Assembly: GCA_964610505.1 (NCBI GenBank)
Contig: CAZSXU010000030.1
Coordinates: forward strand, 1 to 42,421
Reading direction: 5' to 3'
Length of the DNA: 42,421 nt
DNA from: CAZSXU01 sp964610505
Lineage (GTDB): Bacteria; Arandabacterota; Arandabacteria; JAGLYR01
Below, one piece after another: positions 22,874 through 32,900 of the stretch. Numbering within the stretch: position 1 is the first letter of the stretch; each line of letters begins with the position of its first letter. Under the pieces are notes generated by a model. That model saw only the letters and a program-made list of their open reading frames with translations. It did no database searches and was not told the origin of the DNA. The translations under genes and the position numbers were made by a program.

Positions 22874-24643
22874 TCAGAAAGGACAAATGGCCCCTGCAAC
22901 ATCAACCATCGAATCAACGCCGTATCTGTTGGCGTCGCAGAACCGGAAGGTCGAGATGCCGTTCGGTAGAAGAACCCAGTGATTGCCCCCGAAGCCCGTA
23001 CTAAATGGAATCCGATGCAGACGACCATCCTCACCGGGATAGGGCCAGCTGTTGAAGGACAGGTGGTAGGTCAGGTAGCCGTGTTCGTTGCTCTCCCCGG
23101 TAGGTAAACCGATCACATCGGTTCGAAGCAGGGCTTCTGCCAGTCGTCCGGCGTGGAGAAGCTGTCGCTCCTGATGTCGGCCGCCGTTTCGCAATAGAAT
23201 CGACAGCTTCGCCACATCGTCGACGTTGGGATACAAGCCGTATCCGAAGGGGGGTAAACCCGTGCTCCCATCCGATTCAATGGTCCGCATGATCGGTGCA
23301 TGGAAAATGCCTATGGGTTCATAGACTTCCGTGAGGACCATCTCCCAGATGTCGGCATCCGTGCCCTCCTTGCGCTTCAGGAAACCGTCCATGGCCGCCG
23401 ACAGAATGAACGTGTTGATGGAGTTGTACCGGGCGATCTCGCCCGGCCCCCAGGGATAATTGCCATAGGAAAAGGCGACATCCATCTTCTCCTGCATGCT
23501 CTTGGCGCGCAGGAAATCCATGAACTTGGGTTGGTCTTCATCACCTTGCATGACATTGGGCTCTACCGGCTCCGGCATGTGATCGCCGACGCCTGTGGCA
23601 TGGTTCAAAGCATCGGCGAAGGTAACCGACTCCCAACCGTCATGAGCAGCCGTGACCGTTACATAGTCTGCGACCTTGAGATCGAAAACGCCGTCGCCGT
23701 ACGTCTCGGCCAACCGCAAGAGAGCGATCGCCCCACCCATGGCTTTTGTCAACGAGTATGCGGCATGCCGCATGTACCGGACGTATGGATAATCGCCGTA
23801 GCGGGTGTTACACGGCTGCACGTACAGCGTATCCTTCCAGAACAGACCCGTGGCGCTTATCTCTTCTCGTTCAATTCCTGAGTTGTATTTCTCCAATAGC
23901 GCGGGATTCACAAACTTGCTGAGTTCCGAGAATGGACGAATAGGAATCTGAGCTCGCACTTCTTCTGCGAATCGTGCCGCCAGGACGTTTCGATTCTCGA
24001 GCTTCTGGGGCGTGTATTCCATGGGTGTGCGTCCCCAGAAATCGGTCTTGTATACGGGGGATGTCTCCTGAGTCACCTGCAGGAAGAGAGACGACAGCCG
24101 GGCTTCGTCGTAAGTGAACGTGGCTAGCCCATTGTGTGCGTCATTGAACAGTGCATTTACCAACGTGAATGGAAAGGACGCCCGCGACATTCCCTGATCA
24201 CCGGGTTCGGACCAGACCGTCCCCGGGGAAACGATAATTTGCCAATAGCTCTGGTCGCCAAACGCGTGTATGGTTTCGCGCTGTACAGGTACCAGGTAGG
24301 TCCCGTGCGTGAAGAAGTCCAGCGAGAATCCCGGAAAGTAGTCCCATGGATCGGCGGAATCCTTCTCCTCGTCAGAGTTGGGATTGTTCATCACGAACTC
24401 GGAGACGGTCAAGGTACCCTCAAGTTCGTGTTTGGCATCATTCGATGTTCCCATCGGCATGAAGTAGTGGTTGTCGAGAGGCGCCGCGCTTTGATACTCG
24501 GACCCCATGAGCTCCGCCAACATCAGCCTGTCCCTGGGCTCTGCAGGAGGAGGATCGCCATATCCTCGTTCTTGAAAACCCTGCAGCATCAGGGTAAGCA
24601 CCACAGTCAACACCATCAGTAGACACGTTGTCGTTGTACGCAT
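22874..24643 (-). CDS. Exported serine hydrolase of the beta-lactamase/class C PBP family
   Basis: A 589-residue protein with an N-terminal signal-like helix (CLLMVLTVVLTLML). The family's catalytic SxxK is S297-L-T-K300 in AAYSLTKAMGGAIALLRLAE, and the Tyr-containing second motif is Y406-N-S408 (IARYNSINTFILSAAM). An FGGNHW stretch near the C-terminus is a candidate third motif region. The ~230 residues before SxxK are an added domain I cannot name. Members hydrolyse esters, D-amino-acid peptides or beta-lactams; the substrate is unknown. The ATG at 24643 has GGGGAGGT at 8-nt spacing. It lies alone on its strand between a lipoprotein and a beta-helix gene. Confidence 0.75.
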   Translation of the reverse strand: MRTTTTCLLMVLTVVLTLMLQGFQERGYGDPPPAEPRDRLMLAELMGSEYQSAAPLDNHYFMPMGTSNDAKHELEGTLTVSEFVMNNPNSDEEKDSADPWDYFPGFSLDFFTHGTYLVPVQRETIHAFGDQSYWQIIVSPGTVWSEPGDQGMSRASFPFTLVNALFNDAHNGLATFTYDEARLSSLFLQVTQETSPVYKTDFWGRTPMEYTPQKLENRNVLAARFAEEVRAQIPIRPFSELSKFVNPALLEKYNSGIEREEISATGLFWKDTLYVQPCNTRYGDYPYVRYMRHAAYSLTKAMGGAIALLRLAETYGDGVFDLKVADYVTVTAAHDGWESVTFADALNHATGVGDHMPEPVEPNVMQGDEDQPKFMDFLRAKSMQEKMDVAFSYGNYPWGPGEIARYNSINTFILSAAMDGFLKRKEGTDADIWEMVLTEVYEPIGIFHAPIMRTIESDGSTGLPPFGYGLYPNVDDVAKLSILLRNGGRHQERQLLHAGRLAEALLRTDVIGLPTGESNEHGYLTYHLSFNSWPYPGEDGRLHRIPFSTGFGGNHWVLLPNGISTFRFCDANRYGVDSMVDVAGAICPF

Positions 24644-24965
24644 CTGTCTGTACCTCCCCGCCGGCTTGGCCCGGGCAAGTCACATCTGCCCCGTGAAGAC
24701 TATTGCTAATCCTGGTTTTATTGAAAGGGTTTCTCAGCACAATGAAGACGATTTCCCTTATGAGCCTTCCCCCTGGGGATGGATTTTCCCGAAACACGGA
24801 AATCTGCACGCGGTGCGGCCCTCACCTGTGTCCGACGCCACGAAGGTGGCAAATGTTTCGCCAGGACTGTCCTCCTGATATGGGATTGCGGCCACGTGTA
24901 CCGGTAGCGCGCGGCCAAAGCGAAACGGAAAAACGTAGTCGGATCTATGCGATCCGCGGATTGTC
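24644..24965. other. Gene-free stretch
   Basis: The spacer between two minus-strand genes holds the ribosome binding site of the serine hydrolase gene and no repeat, RNA gene or convincing promoter that I can see. Confidence 0.4.
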
Positions 24966-26558
24966 TTACTTGAGCAGCACCATCCGCGTGGTCCGGCTCT
25001 CCCGATTCCACCGGAGATGGCAGAAGTAAACGCCGGAAGCGACAGGCAGACCTTTCTCGTCTCTCCCGTCCCAGCCAACGACATAATCCCCGCCGGACTG
25101 ATTCGTCTCCACCAGTGTCTTCACCCGCCGGCCAAGCGAGTTGTACACGACGAGAGTCACGCCGGAAGGTTCGGACCCCGCCGGAATCGAGTACCCAATC
25201 TCTGTCGTCGGATTGAAGGGGTTCGGAACGTTGGGCGCGAGGTAGAAGCCTTCCGCATCCCCGTCATTGACCTCGGCGACGGAGGCTGTCAGACACCCCA
25301 CACTATCGGCGCCGATCAGCCCGCATCCGGGCGGGGAATTCGCAGGCGCACACGGGGACGGCTGCGCGATGGAGTAATCCCCGGCCCAAGGCCCGCAAAA
25401 CAGAGGATCCCCGCAAATGTTGCCGTTCACGCCGTACTGGCTGGCAATGCAGCCCACCCAATCGCCGCCTGAATTTCCGTACACGTCGCAGCAGGACAAC
25501 GTGGCCACGCCGTCCCCTTCGCAATACACTGCAACGCCCGAGCTGCCAAAGGCAACGATGGTGTTCACCAACGTCACAGAGCAGTTGGGGTAGGACGCCA
25601 GGCTGCCGTCACTCGCCGAGTTGCCGGAAAGCGTGCAGTGAGTCAGGGTCGGACGGCCGTCCGCCCAGGTGGAAATCGCCCCCCCGTAGATCGCCGAGTT
25701 GTCGTAGAATCCGCACCTCTCAAGCTCAGGATAGGAAGAGGACTGGCACAGTATTCCGCCCCCATGCTCGGTTGCGGAGTTCCCCTCGAATACGCAAGAG
25801 ACAAGCACGGGCGAAGATATACTGCAGTACATGCCTCCCCCGTTGGCATAGTTGCCCGTGGGCGCGCGGTTCTCCAGGAACACGCAATCGGTCAGCGTCG
25901 GTGACGAGGACGAGCGGCACGCCATGCCCCCCCCGTAAAGACCGGCAGTGTTGCCGATGAACCTACAGCGGGTGAGCGTTGGAAAGGATTCGTACCAACA
26001 GTCCATTCCTCCACCATGCGTTATGGCCTCATTCTCCAGGAAGACGCAGTCGATCAGCTCGGGCGACGCCTCCTGGACCCACATTCCACCTCCCAGGGCG
26101 TACTGGGATGACCAAGAGTCCGCCCAATTATACGAGAACACACAGTTGATGAACGTGGGAGACGACCTCCAGCACAATGCGCCCGCACCGCCATCGGCTA
26201 CTTCACCTACAGACGCCGAATAGCCACGCGTGACGGTCACCGCTTCAAGGACAGACCCTCCCCCCTCCTCGGAGTCAAACGTGACCCCCCGATCTTCGTA
26301 TTCGCAATCGATGATGCATGAGTCGGGGTTTCCTGCTTCGGAACAGACTCTGATGGCTTTCCCCCCATAGTTCAGATCCCGGTTCCCAACGCCGGTGTAG
26401 GTTCCAGAGGCAACGAGTACCGTGTCCCCCGCCGACGCCGAGTCGATCCCGGCCTGGATCGTGGGGCACTGCCAAGGGACACACCAGGTAGCGGCGAGAG
26501 CCATGGATGGAGCCGAAAGCACAGTAGACGCGACCAGCAGAGTGACTCTGAATCTCAT
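24966..26558 (-). CDS. Secreted beta-helix protein with FlgD-like sorting domain
   Basis: A 530-residue protein. The signal peptide (cleavage near MALA) is followed by TWCVPWQCPTIQAGIDSASA, then a right-handed parallel beta-helix with about ten rungs of SPTLTDCVFLENRA / GGGMYC type (to ~residue 390). A short linker follows, and then the FlgD-like/T9SS-type domain (PNVPNPFNPTTEIGYSIP, YNSLGRRVKTLV, VASGVYFCHLRW, ending RMVLLK). The ATG at 26558 is preceded by GAAAGGGGG. A well-formed promoter lies about 55 bp upstream. Probably a surface adhesin or glycan-binding protein. Confidence 0.82.
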   Translation of the reverse strand: MRFRVTLLVASTVLSAPSMALAATWCVPWQCPTIQAGIDSASAGDTVLVASGTYTGVGNRDLNYGGKAIRVCSEAGNPDSCIIDCEYEDRGVTFDSEEGGGSVLEAVTVTRGYSASVGEVADGGAGALCWRSSPTFINCVFSYNWADSWSSQYALGGGMWVQEASPELIDCVFLENEAITHGGGMDCWYESFPTLTRCRFIGNTAGLYGGGMACRSSSSPTLTDCVFLENRAPTGNYANGGGMYCSISSPVLVSCVFEGNSATEHGGGILCQSSSYPELERCGFYDNSAIYGGAISTWADGRPTLTHCTLSGNSASDGSLASYPNCSVTLVNTIVAFGSSGVAVYCEGDGVATLSCCDVYGNSGGDWVGCIASQYGVNGNICGDPLFCGPWAGDYSIAQPSPCAPANSPPGCGLIGADSVGCLTASVAEVNDGDAEGFYLAPNVPNPFNPTTEIGYSIPAGSEPSGVTLVVYNSLGRRVKTLVETNQSGGDYVVGWDGRDEKGLPVASGVYFCHLRWNRESRTTRMVLLK

Positions 26559-26612
26559 GGCGACAGCCCCCTTTCAGTTCGGAGTAAATATCGACCCTAA
26601 GAATCAGAGTCT

Positions 26613-26641
26613 AGTTTAGCACAAATCTGGCGTTATTTCAA
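26613..26641 (-). promoter_or_regulatory. Sigma70-like promoter of the beta-helix gene
   Basis: On the minus strand TTGAAA (26636-26641) and TAAACT (26613-26618) are 17 bp apart in an AT-rich region. Transcription would start about 48 nt before the ATG at 26558. The rest of 26642-27053 shows no repeat or ORF; it ends with the AAGGAGGAAG site of the next plus-strand gene. Confidence 0.55.
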
Positions 26642-27053
26642 CCTCTAAATATCAATTCTAGTTTGAAAAATCAAGGGATTTCCCTGCTTCCCAGGGACAA
26701 TAGACCGACTTTTGACTTGTGTGCCACGCTCTCGGGTGTCACGTGGGATCCGATTGAGCCAACGGATGTTAACCGCTCGGCGGGGATGGGAAATTCGGCC
26801 AGGTTGATGCATTCCAGCCGTCTGTTGAAGGTAAGACCCGGGGAGTCACGATCGACTTCCTGATTGCCAAGGAACCGCCGCATGGGTATCCTGCTCCAGC
26901 AATGCCCTGCCGTGGACAAGCCGGCCAACCGGAGACACCGCAGCCGTGACTTTGTTGGTTGCACGGGAGCCGGCCCGCTGGATGACCGGGTAGGGAATCA
27001 TGGTTGATGGCGAGCCCGGGATGTGAACCTAGGGACCGGACAAGGAGGAAGAT

Positions 27054-27536
27054 ATGCGATTCGTCATTATGATGATGGTCCTGGCAGCACTCTTCGCCCA
27101 TTCCCCCGGCGCGGCGGCGGTGGATGAGGTCGAGAAGAAGGCGGCGGCGGATGACATCGAGAAGGAAAAAGAGGCGGTGAAGAAGGTCATCCTTGACTCG
27201 TACATCCGTGGCGGGCATCAGCAGTGGGACGCCGGAAAGATGGCAAAGGGATTCCATCCCGATTTCGTACTGCCGATTCTCAGCGACGGCGAGATTCGCA
27301 ATCTGCCGATCGCGGAGTGGCTGGAGGGCCTGGAGAAACGCAAGCTGGAGAATCCCGAAGGGCCGGAGTACACGGTAACCTACGAGTTCAGCTGGGTCGA
27401 CGTCGTGGGGTCAGCCGCCGTGGTCCGATTGGAGCTCTATCGCGACGGCAAACATATCTTCTCGGATTTCCTGTCGCTCTATAAGTTCCCGGACGGCTGG
27501 AAGATCGTGGGCAAGATCTTCTATCATCATCCGTAG
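27054..27536 (+). CDS. Small exported NTF2/lumazine-binding-like protein
   Basis: A 160-residue protein. A signal peptide (FVIMMMVLAALFAHSPGAAA) is followed by a charged helix rich in K and E (DEVEKKAAADDIEKEKEAVKK). An NTF2-like fold comes next: helix VILDSYIRGGHQQWDAGKMA, a cone-like region, and C-terminal strands VVRLELYRDGKHIFSDFLSLYKFPDGWKIVGKIFYHHP. The last block is typical of the putative lumazine-binding (SnoaL/NTF2-like) family. No catalytic residues can be assigned, and the role is unknown. AAGGAGGAAG precedes the ATG. It converges with the membrane protein gene at 27587. Confidence 0.75.
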   Translation: MRFVIMMMVLAALFAHSPGAAAVDEVEKKAAADDIEKEKEAVKKVILDSYIRGGHQQWDAGKMAKGFHPDFVLPILSDGEIRNLPIAEWLEGLEKRKLENPEGPEYTVTYEFSWVDVVGSAAVVRLELYRDGKHIFSDFLSLYKFPDGWKIVGKIFYHHP

Positions 27537-27586
27537 GCGACACGCGCGCGAGCCCGGGGGAAACTTCGAGATGCCGGCGCCGGACC

Positions 27587-29302
27587 TCAGTGGCGATTCC
27601 GTTCGCGAGAGGGGGGCACCGTTTCCCGCGGGGGAGGTTCCGCCCCACCGGCGCGCGACCGGAATACATGAAGGACCGCTCTTCCACGGAGATCGCCGAT
27701 GGGCCGGGCATCCAGTTCCGTCCGACAACACGCCTCGACTCGGGTAAGATCTTCCTGCATGAGAAAGATTCTCATCGAGTCCGGCGTCGTTCGCTCCAGA
27801 GCGCTCCGAATCCTCGCCCGGAATCTCGCCTCTTCGTCCGCCCGACCTTCCGTTGGCGGCGGGAACACTTCGACCCCGACGAAGAATGGGATTGCGGCCA
27901 TTCCCAGATCCGACACGAACAGGTCCCCGGATTTGAAATGACCGCTCGCAAATTGGACCAGGTCCCGGTACGAGGCGTTGTCCGGTTGGCGAGCCGGCAG
28001 CGCTTCGAGGTGAAGGTTGCCCAGGCCCACGATCGACACGACGATGACGGATGCCCACAGATAGTACTTTCTCCCCCGCGACGCGGCTTGCGGCGCGCGG
28101 CCTACGGGAATGTGCAGGCCGATCGCACCCCACACCAAGGGGAGAAGGTAGACCCAATAATCCGTGTTCCACGGCTGGAACCAGATAACGAAGGCCGCGA
28201 TAACGGCGACCCCCAGGATGATTCCCCAGGTGATGAGATCACGCCGTCGGAGCGCTCGGATGGTGCCCGGCAGGCTGGCGAGCCAGAGGAAGGCCATGCC
28301 CGCCGCCGGAACGGCCATGGCAAGCAGATCGAGAATTCTTGACCTCGAGAGCAGACCCACTCCCCGCGTATCGAACAGAGGATCCAGAGAGACGAAGGCC
28401 TGCGGCAGCACCTTTGCCGTCGTGTACAGGGACTGCGGCAGGAACATCCCCGAGAACGAGCTCCTCGATCGAACGGTGAGGAGCCAACGCATGACGTCGC
28501 CGACCGACGTGGCGCCCTGGTCCCAGAACGCAACGGCGAGGTAGGCGAAACCCGTGGCGCCGACCCAGGACCCTGCGAAGACAAACACGTTTCTCGGTCG
28601 GACCCGTGAGCGGAGCAGACCCAGGAGAAGAACGAAAGTGAGCACCCCTGCGATCAGGACGCTGATCTGGTGAAGCAAAATGGAAGCGGAGAACGCCAGG
28701 CCGGCGGCAGCCCACCCGATCAGTGCCCGAGTGGACATCAGGATGAACAGACCCAGCAGCGCGAAGAACATTGCCGGGACCATGACTTCTACGCTCGTGG
28801 AGTAGCACCACAAGCCGTTGCTGACCCCGATCCCGGCAGCCGTCATAAGGCTGGGAAGAAAGTCTCCCGTCACGCGCAGGACCAGGAGACCCGTCAGGAA
28901 TACACAACCGCCCCCCAGCAAGCTGTTGGCGAACTGAAGGGGCAGAAACGGGTCTTCCCCGATTCCAAGCCCCTTGAACAACAGATAGAATCCCTTGGCA
29001 AACGGCACGTAGAACAGGTGATGGGGATGGAAGTAGCACGTGGACAGGTAGCGGTCGCATAGCAGTGGGTCGTCCACGACTCTGGCAACGTACGCGATGG
29101 CGTCCCACAGGTGTGACTGGCTCCTCGTGAGAAGGTAGATCCCGAAGAGAGCCAGGCCGACCGCGGCGAGCCACAGGACCGGGCTTGCGCCACGCTGCGG
29201 TTCCGATCGAGGGAGGTTTCGCCCATTCATCGCGTTCCGCGGGGATGGAGATGCCCCGCTATCACAGGCGGTTCTGGACCTGGGGTCATTCGGCTTCCGC
29301 AC
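27587..29302 (-). CDS. Multi-spanning GT-C-like membrane protein
   Basis: A 571-residue protein with about ten or more hydrophobic helices between residues ~40 and 430, and a soluble C-terminal part. The acidic first loop (SHLWDAIAYVARVVDDP) and overall pattern resemble GT-C (family 39-like) glycosyltransferases, which use lipid-linked sugars. The family is not certain, and no donor or acceptor can be named. A GTG at 29302 with GAGAGGA is my chosen start; an ATG at 29230 (MNGRNLPRS) is possible. The C-terminal end is rich in Arg and Pro. Confidence 0.6.
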   Translation of the reverse strand: MRKPNDPRSRTACDSGASPSPRNAMNGRNLPRSEPQRGASPVLWLAAVGLALFGIYLLTRSQSHLWDAIAYVARVVDDPLLCDRYLSTCYFHPHHLFYVPFAKGFYLLFKGLGIGEDPFLPLQFANSLLGGGCVFLTGLLVLRVTGDFLPSLMTAAGIGVSNGLWCYSTSVEVMVPAMFFALLGLFILMSTRALIGWAAAGLAFSASILLHQISVLIAGVLTFVLLLGLLRSRVRPRNVFVFAGSWVGATGFAYLAVAFWDQGATSVGDVMRWLLTVRSRSSFSGMFLPQSLYTTAKVLPQAFVSLDPLFDTRGVGLLSRSRILDLLAMAVPAAGMAFLWLASLPGTIRALRRRDLITWGIILGVAVIAAFVIWFQPWNTDYWVYLLPLVWGAIGLHIPVGRAPQAASRGRKYYLWASVIVVSIVGLGNLHLEALPARQPDNASYRDLVQFASGHFKSGDLFVSDLGMAAIPFFVGVEVFPPPTEGRADEEARFRARIRSALERTTPDSMRIFLMQEDLTRVEACCRTELDARPIGDLRGRAVLHVFRSRAGGAEPPPRETVPPSRERNRH

Positions 29303-29360
29303 GTTTCATCCTCTCGCAGTGGGCGTTCGACTGGTTTCCGAGCTCGGGGGATGGTGAGGA

Positions 29361-29424
29361 CAGAGGGGCGGTTGAAAAACCCCCTCCTCCCGGAGCCATG
29401 CGGACCAGTCGGGAATGACTCCCA
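29361..29424. repeat. Scrap of hairpin arm and RAYT C-terminus
   Basis: GAGGGGCGGTTGAAAAACCC (29368 region) resembles an arm of the E1-E3 elements. Directly beside it, the minus strand encodes VIPDWSAWLREE, part of a RAYT C-terminus. Together with REP C and E3 this fills the gene-free stretch 29303-29924. Confidence 0.5.
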
Positions 29425-29445
29425 CGCACGGGAATCGCTGAAAAG

Positions 29446-29499
29446 GCGACCGGCAGAGAACCACTCCGGACGCCGGGACTCGGAATCCTGCCGGTCGCT
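29446..29499. repeat. REP-like hairpin C
   Basis: GCGACCGGCAG (29446-29456) pairs with CTGCCGGTCGC (29488-29498). The GGGACTCGGAATCCTGCCGG side is identical to hairpin B, and the flank AATCGCTGAAAA is shared too. Confidence 0.75.
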
Positions 29500-29618
29500 C
29501 GCTGACTTGCTTACGTGCACTTCACAGTAACCAGAATGTCCGGTCCGGTCAAGGTCTTGCTCGTCAATCTGCGTGCATTGCCGAGGACATAATGTCAATG
29601 CGAATAAGTAGTTACCGA

Positions 29619-29811
29619 ATTGAGTAGTCTGTGGGGCTGTTGAAAAAGGTCCCTTTGCCCGTTGAGCGGGGTCGAAGCCCCCGCTGCCCCTTCGATACAC
29701 GGCGGTCTCTGGGCCTCTGGCCTGGCTTGCCGCACTCAGGGCGAACGGGCATGGTGCCACAGAGGGGTTTTTCAACAGCCCCCCTTTCCCCAAATACCGT
29801 CCCCAAATACC
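29619..29811. repeat. Nested hairpin element E3 inside RAYT-type end
   Basis: ATTGAGTAGTCTGT (29619-29632) is followed by GGGGCTGTTGAAAAA (29633-29647), which pairs perfectly with TTTTTCAACAGCCCC (29768-29782). CCCCAAATACC-type ends follow. The core differs from E1 and E2: GCCCGTT...AACGGGC arms with CTCAGGGCGAACGGGC, a palindrome type common in bacterial intergenic DNA. Confidence 0.75.
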
Positions 29812-29924
29812 TGGTTCCCTTCCACTCCACCCGGGGCTTCACTCACGGGACTGTGTTGACTTGTTGTTAGATCTGCCGCCCGCCCTCGTTTTACAGGTGG
29901 AATCTCTCAAGAGGAGGTGTGCTC

Positions 29925-32900
29925 ATGAAACGCCCAATGGCAGTCGCGGCAGCCGCCATGGTTCTGGCGGCCATGTCGTTTGCTCCGAGCGGAGCAATTG
30001 CGGCACCACAAGTGGGGTCCACCTCACCGCTCCGCAACGCATCCAACATAGCACCCGGCACCGACATCATCGTCACTTTCGATCAGGCGATGAACGCGGC
30101 CAGTATCAACGACACGACGATTGTCGCACAGGGAAGCGTCACGGGCCTTCATGCGGGCACGATCACATACAACGCCGCCGACTTCACCGCGACACTGAAC
30201 CCAGCCGCCGACTTCGATCACGGAGAGGTCGTCACCGTGGTCCTTACAACCGTGATTCAGTCCTCGGGGGGCACTCCGCTCGAACACAGCTACATCTGGT
30301 CGTTTGCCACTGAAGCCGTCAACGGAACGGCCATCTTCGATTCCCCGACAACCTACGCAGTCGGCGCCACGCCCTACGCAGTCTGCGCCGCCAAATTAAC
30401 GATCGGCTCGGCGCCTGATCTTGCTGTCACCTGCGCCGACTCCATCTACATTCTTCGAAACAACGGACACGGAGCCTTCTCTGTCAACGGAGTCTACTCC
30501 ATCGGGTCCAACGGCGGACGGATCGCAGCAGCCGACCTCGACCGCGACGGAGATGTGGACCTGGCCACCGCAACGTTCAACGCGGTCTCGGTCTTACTAA
30601 ACAACGGCGACGCCACCTTCGCCCCCTATGCGAGTTACACGGTAGGCGAATACGGCCTCGGTGAGGATGCCCGGTCGGTTCATGCGGCCGATTTCAACGG
30701 TGACGGCCACCTGGACCTGGCGACGGCGAATCACAACTCGGACAGTGTGTCCGTCCTCATCAACAACGGAGACGGCACCTTTGGCCCGTACGACTGGGCG
30801 GACCGCACTAGGGCAGACACCGGCGTCTACGCGCTGTGTACGGGCGATCTGGACAGTGACGGAGATCTGGACGTGGCTACGGCCAGCATCTTTTCCAACA
30901 TCGTCGCGATTCTGAAAAACTACGGCGACGGGAAACTCGTGAGAAGCACAGGCCACGGGCTCCTCGACACACCCACCTCCATTCTCACAGCGGATCTCAA
31001 CGGAGACCGGCATCTCGACCTGGCGACATCCAACGGCTACGAACCGACCGGGGCCACGGTGTCCGTTCTTCTGAACTCGGGAAGCGGCTTCGGCGCCGTA
31101 GAGGATTACGGGATGGGCGGCTACGGACCAATCGAAGCCGCTGCAGGGGACTTCGATGCGGACGGGGATCTGGACCTAGCTACGGCGAACGCAACTTCCA
31201 ACGATCTTTCGGTCCTCGTCAACAACGGGAGCGGTGGATTCTCCTTGGAGGCAATCCGCGGCATCGCCGCCTACGCCCCCAACGGTATCTGTGCCGTGGA
31301 CGTAGATAACGACGGCGCGCTCGATCTCATCACGGCCAATTACGACTCCGACAACATCTCGGTCCTTACGAACTTACCACAGGCGAATGTGACGTCCGTA
31401 ATCCCGGCCCCGAACGAACGATCCGTGAGCATCCAAAACAACCTCACGGCCAACTTCGACGTAACGATGGACGCAAGCACAATCAACGGTTCCACCTTCG
31501 TCGTCAACGGGAGCTCGTCGGGATTACACTCCGGCTCGTTCACCTTCTACGGCGAGTCCGTGAAATTCGACCCTGACGAGGACTTCATCGAAGGAGAAAC
31601 CATCTCCGTAACGCTCACGGATGGGGTCAAGTCCTCTCAAGGGGTATCTATCGAGGGCTACGCCTGGGCCTTTACGATCGAGGTAGACGGCGGCAGCGGC
31701 ACCTTCGTGTTCGACTCGGAGTATGAGGCGGGTCCCACTCCCAAGTGTGTCTGTGCCCCCGACGTGGACGGCGACGACGATGCGGATCTGGTCGTGGCAA
31801 ACGGGGCGCCCGGCTCCAGCAGTGTGTCGGTCTTTCTGAACCTCGGCGGGGTCGGGTTCTTCGCCGATTCGACCTATTCGGTGGGCACGGGCCCACATGC
31901 TGTAGTGGCGGCCGACATCGACAGAGACGGCCGTGCGGATATCGTGACCGCAAACGAGTTCGACAACAACGTCTCGGTTCTCTTTTGCGTGGACTCCTAC
32001 GGCAATTTCGGGCCGGTGTCCAACTACCCCGTGGGGAGTTCTCCTCAGTCCGTCTGCGCGGCTGATTTCAACAGAGATGGTTATCTGGATCTCGCAACCG
32101 CGAATTTCAGCTCCGGCGACGTCTCCATTTTGCTCAACGATAGAACAGGAGGCTTCGACCCTCCTGCAACGTACCCCGTGGGCGGCGAGATGGAAATCCC
32201 CCGCCCAGTGTCCCTCCTGTCCGCCGATCTCGACGGGGACGGTAGTTTCGACCTCGCAGTGGCCAACAGAGACAACAACAGCGTCTCGGTCTTGCTCAAC
32301 AAAGGAAACGGCACGTTCGCCGCCGATGTGGAGTACCCCGTCTCCGGAATTTGCCCCTCCTGCGTCGTCGCCGCGGACCTGGACGATGATGGAGACCTCG
32401 ATCTGGTGACTTCCAACGGGGACTCGGAAGACCTCTCCGTCCTGCTGAACAACGCAGACGGCACCTTCACGTTCGATTCGAACTACGCGGTATCCGGGGG
32501 ACCGATCTCTGTTTTTGCCGGGGATGTCGACGACGACGGTGATTTTGATCTGGCCGTCGCAAAATCGTCGTCCGATAGAGTCGCGATCCGAGCGAACAAC
32601 GGGAGCGGTGTTTTCCTTCCCGCGGGCGGCTACGACGCGGGCGACCATCCCCTCTCCATCTGTATGGCTGATCTGACGGACGACGGGAGCCTGGACCTCG
32701 TGGTCGTCAACATGAACAGCAACACGCTCACGATTCTGGCCAACGGGGGCACTCGCGTCCGCTCCACATCCGTGCATCAGAACGAGCTCGACGTCGAGGA
32801 CAGCACCAGCATCTCCGTGACCTTCAACACGGACCTGGACCCGGCCACCGTCCACGACACGACGTTCGTCGTTCACGCCCGGTCCTCGGGTCTGCACCAG

